Shown: one piece after another, positions 8,237 to 17,167 of the stretch
Layout of the letters: each line of letters starts with the position of its first letter
Numbering within the stretch: the stretch's first letter is position 1
NCBI GenBank assembly: GCA_036655715.1
Contig: JAVVPO010000003.1
Span: forward strand, 1 to 64,000
Reading direction: 5' to 3'
Source of the DNA: JAVVPO01 sp036655715
GTDB lineage: Bacteria; Bacillota; Clostridia; Lachnospirales; Cellulosilyticaceae
Length of the DNA: 64,000 nucleotides
The notes under the pieces: generated by a model
What the model was told of the DNA's origin: nothing
Database searches by the model: none
Seen by the model: the letters and a program-made list of their open reading frames with translations, nothing else
Translations under genes and position numbers: made by a program

Positions 8237-9400
8237 CTATTTCATTTCTTCTAGTAATACTTCTACTGCTTTTTGAAGTTGAACATCCTCATCATACTCT
8301 AACTTTGGTTTAATCATCAGCTCTGCTGGCAATTCTACTCGGTAATGTGGTTCAATACCTGTACCTTGAATACATACACCACTTGGAGTGAAGTATTGTG
8401 AAGTGGTTACTTTAAGCGCTGATCCGTCTGTAAGAGGCATGATACTTTGTACAATCCCTTTTCCAAAAGTTGTTGTGCCTACAAGCGTTGCTCTGTCATG
8501 ATCTTTAAGTGCACCTGATAATACTTCTGAAGCACTTGCACTTTGCTCATTTACAAGTACAGCTATTGGAATATCTGTATACTCATCATCCGCATATGCA
8601 GTCTTAACTTCTCCTTGATTATCTTTTGTAGAGACAATCACGCCTTCTGGAATAAGTTCATCTACGATGTCCTCCGTAATATGAAGAAGTCCTCCAGAGT
8701 TGTTTCGAAGGTCTATAACAAGTCCTTTAGCCCCTTTACGCTCTACCTCTGTAAGTGCTGCCTTAAACTGCTCATACGTTGGTTCTTCAAAAGATCTAAT
8801 TTGTATATAACCTATGTTATTATCCATCATCTTATATTCTATAGATGGGTAGACTACATTTTCTCTTGTAATGTCTAAGTCATAAGTTTTGTTCTCTGAA
8901 GGTCTATAAATAGTTACGACAACAGCTGTGCCCTCTTCACCCTTTATAATCTTCGGTGCTTCTTCAAAATCATCGCCTGTAAGTTCCTTACCCTCTGCTC
9001 CTATAATCTTATCTTTAGTGAGCATACCAGCTTTTTCTGCTGGTGAACCTGGAAATACTTCTGTTACTGTAATCGTATTATCCGTTTGATCAACTGTCAT
9101 TTGTACACCTATTCCCGCATAAGTTCCACTAGACTTCTCCATAAACTTTGCAAATTCATCAGGTGTATAATAAGTTGTATAAGGATCACCTACTCCAGCT
9201 ACAAAACCTTTATATATACCTTGTTCTAACTTATCTCTATCTATTTCACCTACATAATATTGATTGATAGCTTTATCTATAGCGAGTAACTTTTTATCAA
9301 TGTAGTCATACTTATCTACAAAGGCAGTTCCCACGAGTAAAAGCATGAGTACTAATAAAAAGCCTATCGCAGTACCTTTAAAAAATCCTTTCTTTTCCAT
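8237..9400 (-). CDS. S41 carboxy-terminal processing protease (CtpA/CtpB type)
   Basis: Membrane-anchored, extracytoplasmic serine protease, 387 aa. The N-terminal membrane helix is at about 9-28, the PDZ domain about 95-165 (YAGIGVQM, GSPAEKAGM), and the S41 core about 185-345. The catalytic Ser289 (in QSASASE), Lys314 (FGKG) and Gln318 are at the expected 25- and 4-residue spacings. In Bacillus the ftsEX-linked homologue is CtpB, which cleaves SpoIVFA during sporulation; that role here is only inferred from position. AAGGAAG precedes the ATG. Confidence 0.95.
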   Translation of the reverse strand: MEKKGFFKGTAIGFLLVLMLLLVGTAFVDKYDYIDKKLLAIDKAINQYYVGEIDRDKLEQGIYKGFVAGVGDPYTTYYTPDEFAKFMEKSSGTYAGIGVQMTVDQTDNTITVTEVFPGSPAEKAGMLTKDKIIGAEGKELTGDDFEEAPKIIKGEEGTAVVVTIYRPSENKTYDLDITRENVVYPSIEYKMMDNNIGYIQIRSFEEPTYEQFKAALTEVERKGAKGLVIDLRNNSGGLLHITEDIVDELIPEGVIVSTKDNQGEVKTAYADDEYTDIPIAVLVNEQSASASEVLSGALKDHDRATLVGTTTFGKGIVQSIMPLTDGSALKVTTSQYFTPSGVCIQGTGIEPHYRVELPAELMIKPKLEYDEDVQLQKAVEVLLEEMK

Positions 9401-9487
9401 TGCTCCACTTCCTTATTTTAAGTATTAATATTATTTTACGTCTATCTATATCTTATTATCCCATTATTTTTTACCTTTATTATGAAA

Positions 9488-10663
9488 TTACCTCAGAACC
9501 TCTATTGCTTTTTGTAATGGGGCATCATTTGCTCTTTGAACACTACCTGTTGTCACAAGTTCTATGGTATTAGCTGCTGGTGTACGCTCTGAGATATTTG
9601 GTTCAATACCATTATCTTTAATTTGTAAACCACTTGGTGTTTTAATCAATCCGGTGGTAATACTAAGACCTGAACCATCTTCAAGTTCTATGAGCTCTTG
9701 TATTGTACCATTTCCTGCAGTCTTATCTCCTACTACAATCCCTCTTTCTGACTCTTTAATGGCCCCTACAAAGGCTTCTATTGCTCCTTCTGTATATCTG
9801 TTGGTCAATATCACCATAGACTCCTCATACTTAGCTGTAGCGCTCTTGTACTCTTTCACTTGATTCTTCTTGTCTGTTACAGTAAAAATAGTTGATTCTG
9901 GTAAGAATAAATCACATAATGCTTTAACTTCTTCTAAATTATCACTATATGTACCTCTAAGGTCTAAAATGAATTTAGTCGCTCCTTGATTTTTAAGTTC
10001 TTCTAGCAGAGACTCCACTTCTTTAGTTATTCCATCTGTCAAACCTTCTATTTTTACATAGCCAGTCTCTTTGTCTAATAGTTCACCTCTGATTAAGTCT
10101 ATCTCTACTATCCGAGAATTAAGCTTTATATCTTTTTCATTAGATCCATCATTTTCTTGTATCTTATACGTAATAGCATTTTCTCCTGTATAGGTAAGTT
10201 TCTCATAGATTTCTATCTCATTAGACATCATAGCAGGTATTTCATCTAGAGCTACGATCCTTTGTCCTACTTTAACACCGGCTTCCTGCGCTGGTGAACC
10301 TGGAATAACATCTGTCACCATCAGGTATTGATTGGTGATTCCCCATGAAAACCGAATTCCTGTCCCTAAATAATTCCCATCTGATTCTACTTTTTGCTTA
10401 GTAAATGCCTCTTTTGATAAATAAGATGTGTATTTATCCTCTAAACCATACACATATCCCTCATAAATACCTTCTATCATTTCTTTACTACCAGCTTCTG
10501 TAATATAATTGCTGCCTACTACGGCATTAATAAAAGCTAATTTTTCATTAGAGAATGCTCGTTCTTCTTTCGTAGCAGCTTTAACACCTATAAAGATTCC
10601 TCCTGCAACTAAGGAGCCTACTATAATTCCGAGTCCTGTCTTAATGGCATTTTTTTTATTCAC
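9488..10663 (-). CDS. catalytically dead S41/Ctp paralogue
   Basis: 391 aa with the same layout as its downstream neighbour: membrane helix (about 8-27), PDZ (about 97-170; GSPAQEAGV) and S41 core. Aligned with that neighbour, the catalytic Ser becomes Gly293 (RYTEGAIEA) and the catalytic Lys becomes Asn318 (TAGNGTIQE); only the Gln (322) is kept. The reading frame is intact, so it is not simply a decaying gene. I infer a pseudoprotease, perhaps an adaptor or regulator of the active Ctp, 87 bp downstream. AAGGAGAG precedes the ATG. Confidence 0.9.
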   Translation of the reverse strand: MNKKNAIKTGLGIIVGSLVAGGIFIGVKAATKEERAFSNEKLAFINAVVGSNYITEAGSKEMIEGIYEGYVYGLEDKYTSYLSKEAFTKQKVESDGNYLGTGIRFSWGITNQYLMVTDVIPGSPAQEAGVKVGQRIVALDEIPAMMSNEIEIYEKLTYTGENAITYKIQENDGSNEKDIKLNSRIVEIDLIRGELLDKETGYVKIEGLTDGITKEVESLLEELKNQGATKFILDLRGTYSDNLEEVKALCDLFLPESTIFTVTDKKNQVKEYKSATAKYEESMVILTNRYTEGAIEAFVGAIKESERGIVVGDKTAGNGTIQELIELEDGSGLSITTGLIKTPSGLQIKDNGIEPNISERTPAANTIELVTTGSVQRANDAPLQKAIEVLR

Positions 10664-10732
10664 TATTTCTCTCTCCTTATTTAAATCTATATTTTTTATT
10701 TTATCATACTTTATTGAACAATTGATGAATAA

Positions 10733-10777
10733 AAGAAAAAGTCTTAGCTACGCTCTAAGAGCTTTACTAAGACTTTT
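10733..10777 (-). terminator. terminator of the ftsE-ftsX-M23 operon
   Basis: An 11-bp perfect stem (10767-10777 with 10737-10747) is followed by T-rich sequence on the minus strand just after the M23 stop. It separates the ftsEX operon from the Ctp-like genes. Confidence 0.8.
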
Positions 10778-10784
10778 CTAGCCA

Positions 10785-11915
10785 TTATTTATTTAAGTAT
10801 TTCCACGGGTTAGTATGTTTTCCGTTTATTCTGACCTCAAAGTGGCAATGATTACCTGTCGAGTAACCTGTACTGCCTATTTTAGCAACTTGCTGCCCTT
10901 TGCTAATCTTCTGGCCTGTTGATGCTGTTAAGGAAGAGTTGTGCCCATAGATAGTTACTAACCCACTACCATGGTCAATCATAATGGTATTACCAAATCC
11001 TCTTACCCACCCCGATGTAATAACAATTCCATCTGCTGCTGCCACGACTGCTTTGCCATAACCTGCTGGAATATCTATTCCTTGATGGAATTCATTCTTA
11101 CCTGTTATAGGGCTTTCCCTCGGATTATATTCTGAGCTAAGTCTATAATTTCCTGGCACTGGCCATGCAAACCGCCCACCATTATATTTCTGAGTACTTT
11201 GCTCTGTCAATTTCTTAATTTGCTTTTCTAGGTCTTTAGAAACTTCTTCTAATTCCTCTATTTGTGCATAGAGTGCATCTTCTTTATTTTCAAGTACACC
11301 TAATTTTTTATTTTTCTCTTTCCTAGCTACTTCAAGCTCTGATTTTTTAGTAAGCTCTTTTTGTCTGAGTGCTTCTATATTTCTTTGCTCTTGTTCTAGT
11401 TTAAGTTTTTTATCAGCTATGATTTGCTCTTGCATCTCATATTCATCTAGTAATTGATTATCATGTTGTGAAATAACTTTTATATAGTGCGCTCTATTAA
11501 GTGCTTCCCATATATTATCAGCTGAGAAAATAAGTTCTAAGTACCCTGATTTATTATTCTTATACATCTGCACCATACGCTTTTTAGTTGCCTCATATTG
11601 ATGATCTTTCTTTTCAATAGCACTACTAAGCTCTGCTTGTGCAATCTCTACTTCTTCTTTTTTGAGAACTAAATCCGCTTCTACACTAAGGATTTCATCC
11701 TCTATTTTAGTGATATTCTTATCTAAGGCCTCTAACTCTTGACTAACTGCCTCTTTTTGTTCTTTAGTATTATCTAATGTGTTTTTAGCCTGTTTAATAT
11801 CTTGCTTAGCACTGTTTAATTCATTTTTTTTACCTGATATTTCACTTGCATTTATGGGTACTAATGACATTGATAACATGATAACTACTATTAGTAGTAG
11901 AATTCTTTTTCTCAC
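10785..11915 (-). CDS. M23 murein endopeptidase with coiled coil (EnvC/PcsB-like, FtsEX partner)
   Basis: 376 aa exported cell-wall hydrolase or hydrolase activator. Signal peptide at 1-23, a long coiled coil at about 25-240, then a LytM/M23 domain with zinc ligands His277 and Asp281 (HQGID) and His358 in HCHFE, plus His325 and His356. All metal ligands are present, so it should be an active endopeptidase, unlike E. coli EnvC. GTG start; GGGGGG lies 8 bases upstream. It starts 12 bp after ftsX, so FtsEX probably controls it across the membrane during division or elongation. Confidence 0.93.
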   Translation of the reverse strand: MRKRILLLIVVIMLSMSLVPINASEISGKKNELNSAKQDIKQAKNTLDNTKEQKEAVSQELEALDKNITKIEDEILSVEADLVLKKEEVEIAQAELSSAIEKKDHQYEATKKRMVQMYKNNKSGYLELIFSADNIWEALNRAHYIKVISQHDNQLLDEYEMQEQIIADKKLKLEQEQRNIEALRQKELTKKSELEVARKEKNKKLGVLENKEDALYAQIEELEEVSKDLEKQIKKLTEQSTQKYNGGRFAWPVPGNYRLSSEYNPRESPITGKNEFHQGIDIPAGYGKAVVAAADGIVITSGWVRGFGNTIMIDHGSGLVTIYGHNSSLTASTGQKISKGQQVAKIGSTGYSTGNHCHFEVRINGKHTNPWKYLNK

Positions 11916-11927
11916 CCTATTAGCCCC

Positions 11928-12821
11928 CTATACTTTAAGATGCTTGTGAATAGCTATGGCACTTCCTAATGCACCAATGCCTATTCCTAGCAATGCAAAT
12001 ATAGGTACTAAGCCATTCATAATTTCATTTATAGGTTGAAGAGTAAGACCACCTAGCACACTACTTAAACTTTGTGTCATCATTTCTGCTGCCCAGTTAT
12101 ATGCCCCGTGAATAAGTCCAATCGGTATCACGCATCCAATAATGCCTATAGTAATTCCTTCTACAAGGAATGGTAGTCTAATGAAAGCATCTGTTGCTCC
12201 AATATACTTCATAATATTAATCTCACGCCTTCTTACATAAACAGTAAGTTTAATAGTATTTGTAATAAGTAAAAGTGCAATGATGATTAGGCATCCTATT
12301 ACCCCAACAGATAATAGTTTAATAGATTTATTCATTACGATAAACATATCTGTTTCTTTTTCAAAATATGTAATTTGTAATTCTGGAATATTACTAAGTA
12401 CTTGTACAATAGCTTCTTGGTTTTCTACCTCATCTACCTGTAATTCAAATGAAGCAGGTAGAGGGTTATCATCTTTGAATTGTTCAAACAAAGTATTACT
12501 CTCTTGATCCCCTGCAAAGATTTCTAAAGCTTTTTCTTTAGAAATATACTCTAGCTCTATAACATGAGGAATACTTTGTATTTGACTAGCTATTTCACTT
12601 GTTCTTTCTTCACTTACATCGTTATTGATATAAGTTGTAATTCCCATTTGAGTTTCTATCTGGCCTAAGATGTAATCTATATTTTTAGCTACAGAGTAGG
12701 ACATCCCTAGTATCAAAAGACATAGTACGATAGTTCCTGCTGATGCCAATGCCATAAGTCTATTTTTCCATAATCCAAGGATACCTTCTTTGCATAAATA
12801 CTTAATTGTATGCCATTTCAT
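11928..12821 (-). CDS. ftsX: cell division protein FtsX
   Basis: Four-helix permease-like partner of FtsE, about 297 aa. First helix near residues 22-42, then a large extracytoplasmic loop (about 45-160) that engages the murein hydrolase, then three C-terminal helices. The MKWHTIKYLCKEG start matches the family; GGAGG lies 8 bases upstream of this ATG (an adjacent ATG at 12824 is also possible). It overlaps the ftsE 3' end, implying translational coupling. Confidence 0.95.
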   Translation of the reverse strand: MKWHTIKYLCKEGILGLWKNRLMALASAGTIVLCLLILGMSYSVAKNIDYILGQIETQMGITTYINNDVSEERTSEIASQIQSIPHVIELEYISKEKALEIFAGDQESNTLFEQFKDDNPLPASFELQVDEVENQEAIVQVLSNIPELQITYFEKETDMFIVMNKSIKLLSVGVIGCLIIIALLLITNTIKLTVYVRRREINIMKYIGATDAFIRLPFLVEGITIGIIGCVIPIGLIHGAYNWAAEMMTQSLSSVLGGLTLQPINEIMNGLVPIFALLGIGIGALGSAIAIHKHLKV

Positions 12822-13497
12822 CATCGTATCCTCCATCATGTATATCTTTAGAAATCATGCCATCACTTACTTCGATAACACGCTTTTTCATGGTATTAAC
12901 AATCTCTCTTTCGTGAGTCGCCATAATAACTGTTATACCTCTTAGATTAATATCATGTAACAACTGCATAATCTCCCAAGAAGTTGCAGGATCTAAGTTA
13001 CCTGTTGGCTCATCAGCTATAAGTATCGGAGAGTTATTAACAATAGCTCTAGCAATAGCCGTTCTTTGCTGCTCTCCACCAGATAACTCATGTGGGTAGC
13101 ACCTTGCTTTCTTTGCAAGTCCCACTAACCCTAACACAACAGGTACTGATCTTCTAATCTCTTTATTGCTTGCTTGTACCACTTGCATAGCAAAAGCAAC
13201 ATTTTCATAAACCGTCTTATTCGGTAATAGCCTAAAATCCTGAAATACTACACCTATATCCCTTCTTAAATAAGGAATCTGACGCCTTTTTAACTTAGTA
13301 ATTTCTTTCTCATTCACTATGATTTTCCCATGAGATGGTTCTACTTCTTTAAGCATAAGTTTGAGCAATGTAGATTTACCCGAGCCGCTATTCCCTGTTA
13401 TAAATATAAACTCCCCTTTTTCTATGCTAAGTGAAGTCGGCTTTAGCCCAACAGTCCCATTAGGATATGTCTTTGACACATTATTTAAGTAAATCAT
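12802..13497 (-). CDS. ftsE: cell division ATP-binding protein FtsE
   Basis: 231 aa ABC ATPase that powers FtsX to switch on peptidoglycan hydrolysis at the septum or side wall. Walker A GNSGSGKST at 35-43, signature LSGGEQQR, Walker B ILIADEPTGNLD, and the H-loop in ATHER are all present. First gene of ftsE-ftsX-M23. The short gap to the upstream regulator gene (26 bp) leaves cotranscription with it possible. Confidence 0.97.
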   Translation of the reverse strand: MIYLNNVSKTYPNGTVGLKPTSLSIEKGEFIFITGNSGSGKSTLLKLMLKEVEPSHGKIIVNEKEITKLKRRQIPYLRRDIGVVFQDFRLLPNKTVYENVAFAMQVVQASNKEIRRSVPVVLGLVGLAKKARCYPHELSGGEQQRTAIARAIVNNSPILIADEPTGNLDPATSWEIMQLLHDINLRGITVIMATHEREIVNTMKKRVIEVSDGMISKDIHDGGYDDEMAYN

Positions 13498-13523
13498 GAA
13501 GTTATTTCCCCCAAGTCACTCTA

Positions 13524-14621
13524 TTACATTTTTCCAGAGTTTTGTCTCTCCATGTAATCCATGTATTGGCTAACCATAATTGTAATTTTAAAGATGATTG
13601 CATCATCAAATTTACGTAAGTCGAGTCCTGTCATTTTTAGTAATTTATCTAATCTATATACTAATGTATTTCTATGAATGTAAAGTTGTCTTGATGTCTC
13701 AGATACGTTTAAGCTGTTTTCAAAGAATTTGTTAACAGTCATTAATGTTTCATCATCAAAATGTTCTACTTTTTTACCTTTTAAGACTTCTTGAATGAAC
13801 ATCTTACATAATGGTAGTGGTAGTTGATAAATAATTCTTCCTATACCAAGCTTTGAATAGGTTGAAATGTGGTTCTCACAGTTAAATATTTTTCCTACTT
13901 CAAGAGCCATGCTAGCTTCTTTATAAGAATTAGATACATCTTTTAAATCTCCAACGATTGCTCCTACGGACATAGATACATTACTCATAGCTTCTGAACT
14001 TAATGTATCGTAAATCATTTTTGCATAGCCATCTACCTCTTCTTCATCTATGCTATTTACTTCTTTTACTAAAATAACACTTCTTTCGTCTACAGCTGTT
14101 ACGAAATCTCTTGTTTTATCTGGGAAGATACTTCTTAAAATATCAGAAATATTTGCTTCTTTTGATTGACTTGATTGAATAAGAATAACCACGCGTGGTA
14201 CTGCATTTTCAATATGAAGTTTTTTAGCTCTACTATAGATATCTACTAATAATAAATTATCTAATAATAAGTTTTTAATAAAGTTGTCTTTATCAAATCT
14301 TTCTTTATAAGCTACTAATAAACTTTTAATCTGGAACGCTGCAAGTTTACCTACTTTATAAGCTTCATCATCTGAACCACTTATAGAGATAACATATTCT
14401 ACTAAGTATTCATCATATATCTTAAAGTAATGTGACCCTTGCATTTCTTGACTGTCAGCATGTGAATTAATAAAGGCTTCTACCTCTGGTACATACTCAC
14501 CTACTGTATGCTCAATTGTTGTTGCTACGACTTTAGATTCAGCATCTAAAATACTGAAATCTCTTCTTGTGATGTTTTTTAATCCATCGATTGTGTTTTG
14601 TAAAATTTGATTTGAAATCAC
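13524..14621 (-). CDS. CdaR/PucR family transcriptional regulator
   Basis: 365 aa. An N-terminal diacid-recognition-like region (starts ISNQILQNTIDGLKNIT) is followed by a GGDEF-like middle region and the C-terminal PucR helix-turn-helix (NVSETSRQLYIHRNTLVYRL). These usually sense sugar diacids or related metabolites. I chose GTG 14621: GGGAG lies 8 bases upstream and the sequence matches the family N-terminus; the TTG at 14636 lies within that region. It sits next to the orphan sugar ATPase gene (separate terminator between them), so a link to sugar uptake is only suggestive. Confidence 0.85.
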   Translation of the reverse strand: MISNQILQNTIDGLKNITRRDFSILDAESKVVATTIEHTVGEYVPEVEAFINSHADSQEMQGSHYFKIYDEYLVEYVISISGSDDEAYKVGKLAAFQIKSLLVAYKERFDKDNFIKNLLLDNLLLVDIYSRAKKLHIENAVPRVVILIQSSQSKEANISDILRSIFPDKTRDFVTAVDERSVILVKEVNSIDEEEVDGYAKMIYDTLSSEAMSNVSMSVGAIVGDLKDVSNSYKEASMALEVGKIFNCENHISTYSKLGIGRIIYQLPLPLCKMFIQEVLKGKKVEHFDDETLMTVNKFFENSLNVSETSRQLYIHRNTLVYRLDKLLKMTGLDLRKFDDAIIFKITIMVSQYMDYMERQNSGKM

Positions 14622-14772
14622 TCCATCAGCTCCCAAAAAATATATATTTTCTAATAGTTTTATCGCATTATACTTTATTTTAGCCTATTTCTCTATAAAA
14701 AAAAAGCCTATCTTCAATATTAGATGTTTTTTTTACATGATATGCCCTTTTACACACTATTTGATGATAAAC

Positions 14773-14805
14773 AAAATAGTAGTATGCAGAGCATACTACT
14801 ATTTT
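14773..14805 (-). terminator. terminator of the MsmK/UgpC gene
   Basis: A 15-bp perfect stem (14773-14787 with 14791-14805) with a 3-base loop. A and T runs at both ends would let it act in both directions. Confidence 0.85.
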
Positions 14806-14815
14806 AATTCATTTA

Positions 14816-15928
14816 TTAGTTAGTAATTGTTAATTGTGTTTCTAAGTCAAATACATGAACTTTTGAAGTATCCATACCGAATCTGATTTCGCTTCCTGGA
14901 CCAGCTTTACAGCTTGGGTTTACACGAGCTGTCATGTTGTGACCTTCACAGATCATGTAAAGGTAAGTTTCTGAACCTAATTGCTCAGTAACTTCAACTT
15001 GTGCACTTACTACTGCGTATTTACTTACTTCATTTTCTTGTACAGTATCCATATCCGCTGTATGCTCTGGACGAATACCCATCATAACATCTTTACCTAC
15101 ATAGCTAGCTACTTTAGCTGCTTTGTCTTTTGGTAATACAACTTCTCCCTTACCAAATGTAAGAATGATATCTTCTCCACGTTTACCAACTTTTGCTTCG
15201 AATAAGTTCATTTGTGGTGATCCAATGAATCCAGCAACGAATAAGTTTTGTGGCTCTCCGTATAATGTACCTGGTGCATCTACTTGTTGGATAACACCAT
15301 CTTTTAATACTACGATACGTGTTCCAAGTGTTAACGCCTCTACTTGGTCATGTGTTACGTAGATGAATGTTGTTTGAAGTCTTTGGTGTAATTTTGAGAT
15401 CTCTGTTCTCATTTGTACACGTAATTTTGCATCAAGGTTTGATAAAGGCTCATCCATTAAGAATACTTTTGGCTCACGAACGATTGCTCTACCCATGGCA
15501 ACACGTTGTCTTTGTCCACCTGATAATGCTTTTGGTTTACGATCTAAACATTGATCGATATCAAGAATTCTAGCTGCTTCACGAACACGACGATCAATTT
15601 CGTCTTTTGGTGTCTTACGAAGTTTTAATCCAAATGCCATGTTATCATAAACTGACATATGTGGGTAAAGAGCATAGTTTTGGAATACCATGGCAATGTC
15701 ACGATCTTTAGGAGCTACGTCGTTACATAGTTTATCTCCAATCCATAATTCTCCTGAAGAAATTTCTTCAAGACCTGCAATCATACGTAATGTAGTTGAC
15801 TTACCACATCCGGATGGTCCTACGAAGATGATGAATTCTTTATCTGCGATATCTAAGTTAAAATCTTTAACAGCTATAAATCCATTTGAATATTTTTTAT
15901 AAATACTATCTAATTTTAATCCTGCCAT
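14816..15928 (-). CDS. sugar ABC transporter ATP-binding protein (MsmK/UgpC family)
   Basis: 370 aa. ABC domain with Walker A GPSGCGKST (37-45), signature LSGGQRQR, Walker B VFLMDEPLSNLD and H-loop THDQ, followed by a C-terminal OB/TOBE regulatory domain (about 240-370). No permease or binding-protein gene is adjacent, which is usual for the shared ATPase that energises several CUT1 sugar importers. RBS GGGGGA precedes the ATG. The 500-bp AT-rich region upstream (15929-16429) contains no gene I can support, only the downstream hairpin at 16351-16398. Confidence 0.95.
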   Translation of the reverse strand: MAGLKLDSIYKKYSNGFIAVKDFNLDIADKEFIIFVGPSGCGKSTTLRMIAGLEEISSGELWIGDKLCNDVAPKDRDIAMVFQNYALYPHMSVYDNMAFGLKLRKTPKDEIDRRVREAARILDIDQCLDRKPKALSGGQRQRVAMGRAIVREPKVFLMDEPLSNLDAKLRVQMRTEISKLHQRLQTTFIYVTHDQVEALTLGTRIVVLKDGVIQQVDAPGTLYGEPQNLFVAGFIGSPQMNLFEAKVGKRGEDIILTFGKGEVVLPKDKAAKVASYVGKDVMMGIRPEHTADMDTVQENEVSKYAVVSAQVEVTEQLGSETYLYMICEGHNMTARVNPSCKAGPGSEIRFGMDTSKVHVFDLETQLTITN

Positions 15929-16350
15929 TATATTTTCCCCCTTGATAGTTGGTTAATTAATTTCTTATGTTTTTTATTAACTTAATGATACTATATTTTC
16001 AGAGTCCATGCTATTCGCTATTTCTCTAAATTAAATAATTTTATTTTAGCTATTATCAATAAACTATTTTTACAGTTATTGGAATGTACTAGGTTTTCTC
16101 CTAGCTATTTGCTACTTCTTAGATTATAAGTTCCTATGCACTATGCAAATTACCTTGATATGTACTAGTTATTTGGCTATTTATTATAGGTACCAAGCTA
16201 ACTGTTTCTTCTATATTTCATTTTTTCTATACTTCCCTAGGTTTTTGTTTATTATTTTACTAAAGTAGTATATTTTTTTATACTTTTCTTTAGTTATACT
16301 TTACATCTCACTTTTTTATACTCTCCTAAATACAAATTTTTATAAGCAAA

Positions 16351-16398
16351 ATACCTATAGAAACAAAGCACTTTATCTCCGCTTATTTCTATAGGCAT
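16351..16398 (-). terminator. probable terminator of the envelope cluster
   Basis: A 13-bp stem with one G·U pair (16386-16398 with 16351-16363), loop 22 bases, followed by TATTTTGCTT on the minus strand. It lies 31 bases after the WecG/TagA stop. Confidence 0.6.
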
Positions 16399-16429
16399 TC
16401 TTATTATCTTCATATACTGTATCAGTTAT

Positions 16430-17158
16430 CTATCTTTCTTTTATAACTTTAAGAATAAACTGAGGTAATACTAACATACGTTTTGCTCTAGTTGGCTGTT
16501 TAATAAGCCTATAAAACCATTCTAGCCCTAATTTTTGATAGATTACTGGCGCTCTTTTAACTGTTCCTGCCATACCATCTAGACTTCCGCCTACACCAAT
16601 AGCTACTTTTACGTTTGGCATTTGATTTTTGTACTTATCAATCCACAGTTCTTGCCTTGGTGCACCAAGTGCTACAAGAAGTATATTGGCTTTTGATTTA
16701 TTGATGTCTTCTATAATAGCTGGAATATCCTCTTCTTTGAAATATCCATCCCTACATCCTACGATTTGAATACCTGGATAGGTCTTTCTCATATTCTCTG
16801 CTGCTATATCAGCCACTCCTGGCTTGCTTCCAAAGAAATAATACTTATATCCGTTCTCTACAGCTTGCTTCATTGTGTTTTGTGTCATATCAAAACCAGC
16901 TACTCGCTCTGGTAGTACTTCACCTTTTAAAATTTTAGAAGCGATAACTACCCCGATACCATCTGGTACAACCAAATCAGCATCTAACAAGATACGTTCC
17001 ATCTCTTTATTTTCTTTTGCAAGCATAATAATTTCCGGATTAGGTGTAAATACCATATGGCATCTATCCCCCTGGATAAAACGCTCTATTTTTTTAACCG
17101 CTTCATCCATTGTTACTTGATCTACTGGTATATCTAATATATTAACTGTCTTTCTCAT
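16430..17158 (-). CDS. WecG/TagA/CpsF family glycosyltransferase
   Basis: 242 aa, GT26 family. In TagA it transfers ManNAc from UDP-ManNAc onto GlcNAc-PP-undecaprenol, the committed linkage-unit step of wall polymers. FTPNPEIIMLA and the conserved Asp in ADLVVPDGIGVV are present, as is the VALGAPRQELW motif. GGAGG is 5 bases before this ATG; the ATG directly ahead (17161) is too close to it. Last gene of the cluster, 9 bp after csaB. It fits synthesis of a ManNAc-containing secondary cell-wall polymer. Confidence 0.92.
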   Translation of the reverse strand: MRKTVNILDIPVDQVTMDEAVKKIERFIQGDRCHMVFTPNPEIIMLAKENKEMERILLDADLVVPDGIGVVIASKILKGEVLPERVAGFDMTQNTMKQAVENGYKYYFFGSKPGVADIAAENMRKTYPGIQIVGCRDGYFKEEDIPAIIEDINKSKANILLVALGAPRQELWIDKYKNQMPNVKVAIGVGGSLDGMAGTVKRAPVIYQKLGLEWFYRLIKQPTRAKRMLVLPQFILKVIKER

Positions 17159-17167
17159 CATATCCTC

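Noticed and set aside
15929..16429. 500-bp AT-rich spacer searched for a small gene, riboswitch or second promoter
   Set aside because: I found only weak -35/-10 matches and a minor CTAGG/CCTAG hairpin; nothing above background for this composition except the terminator at 16351-16398.
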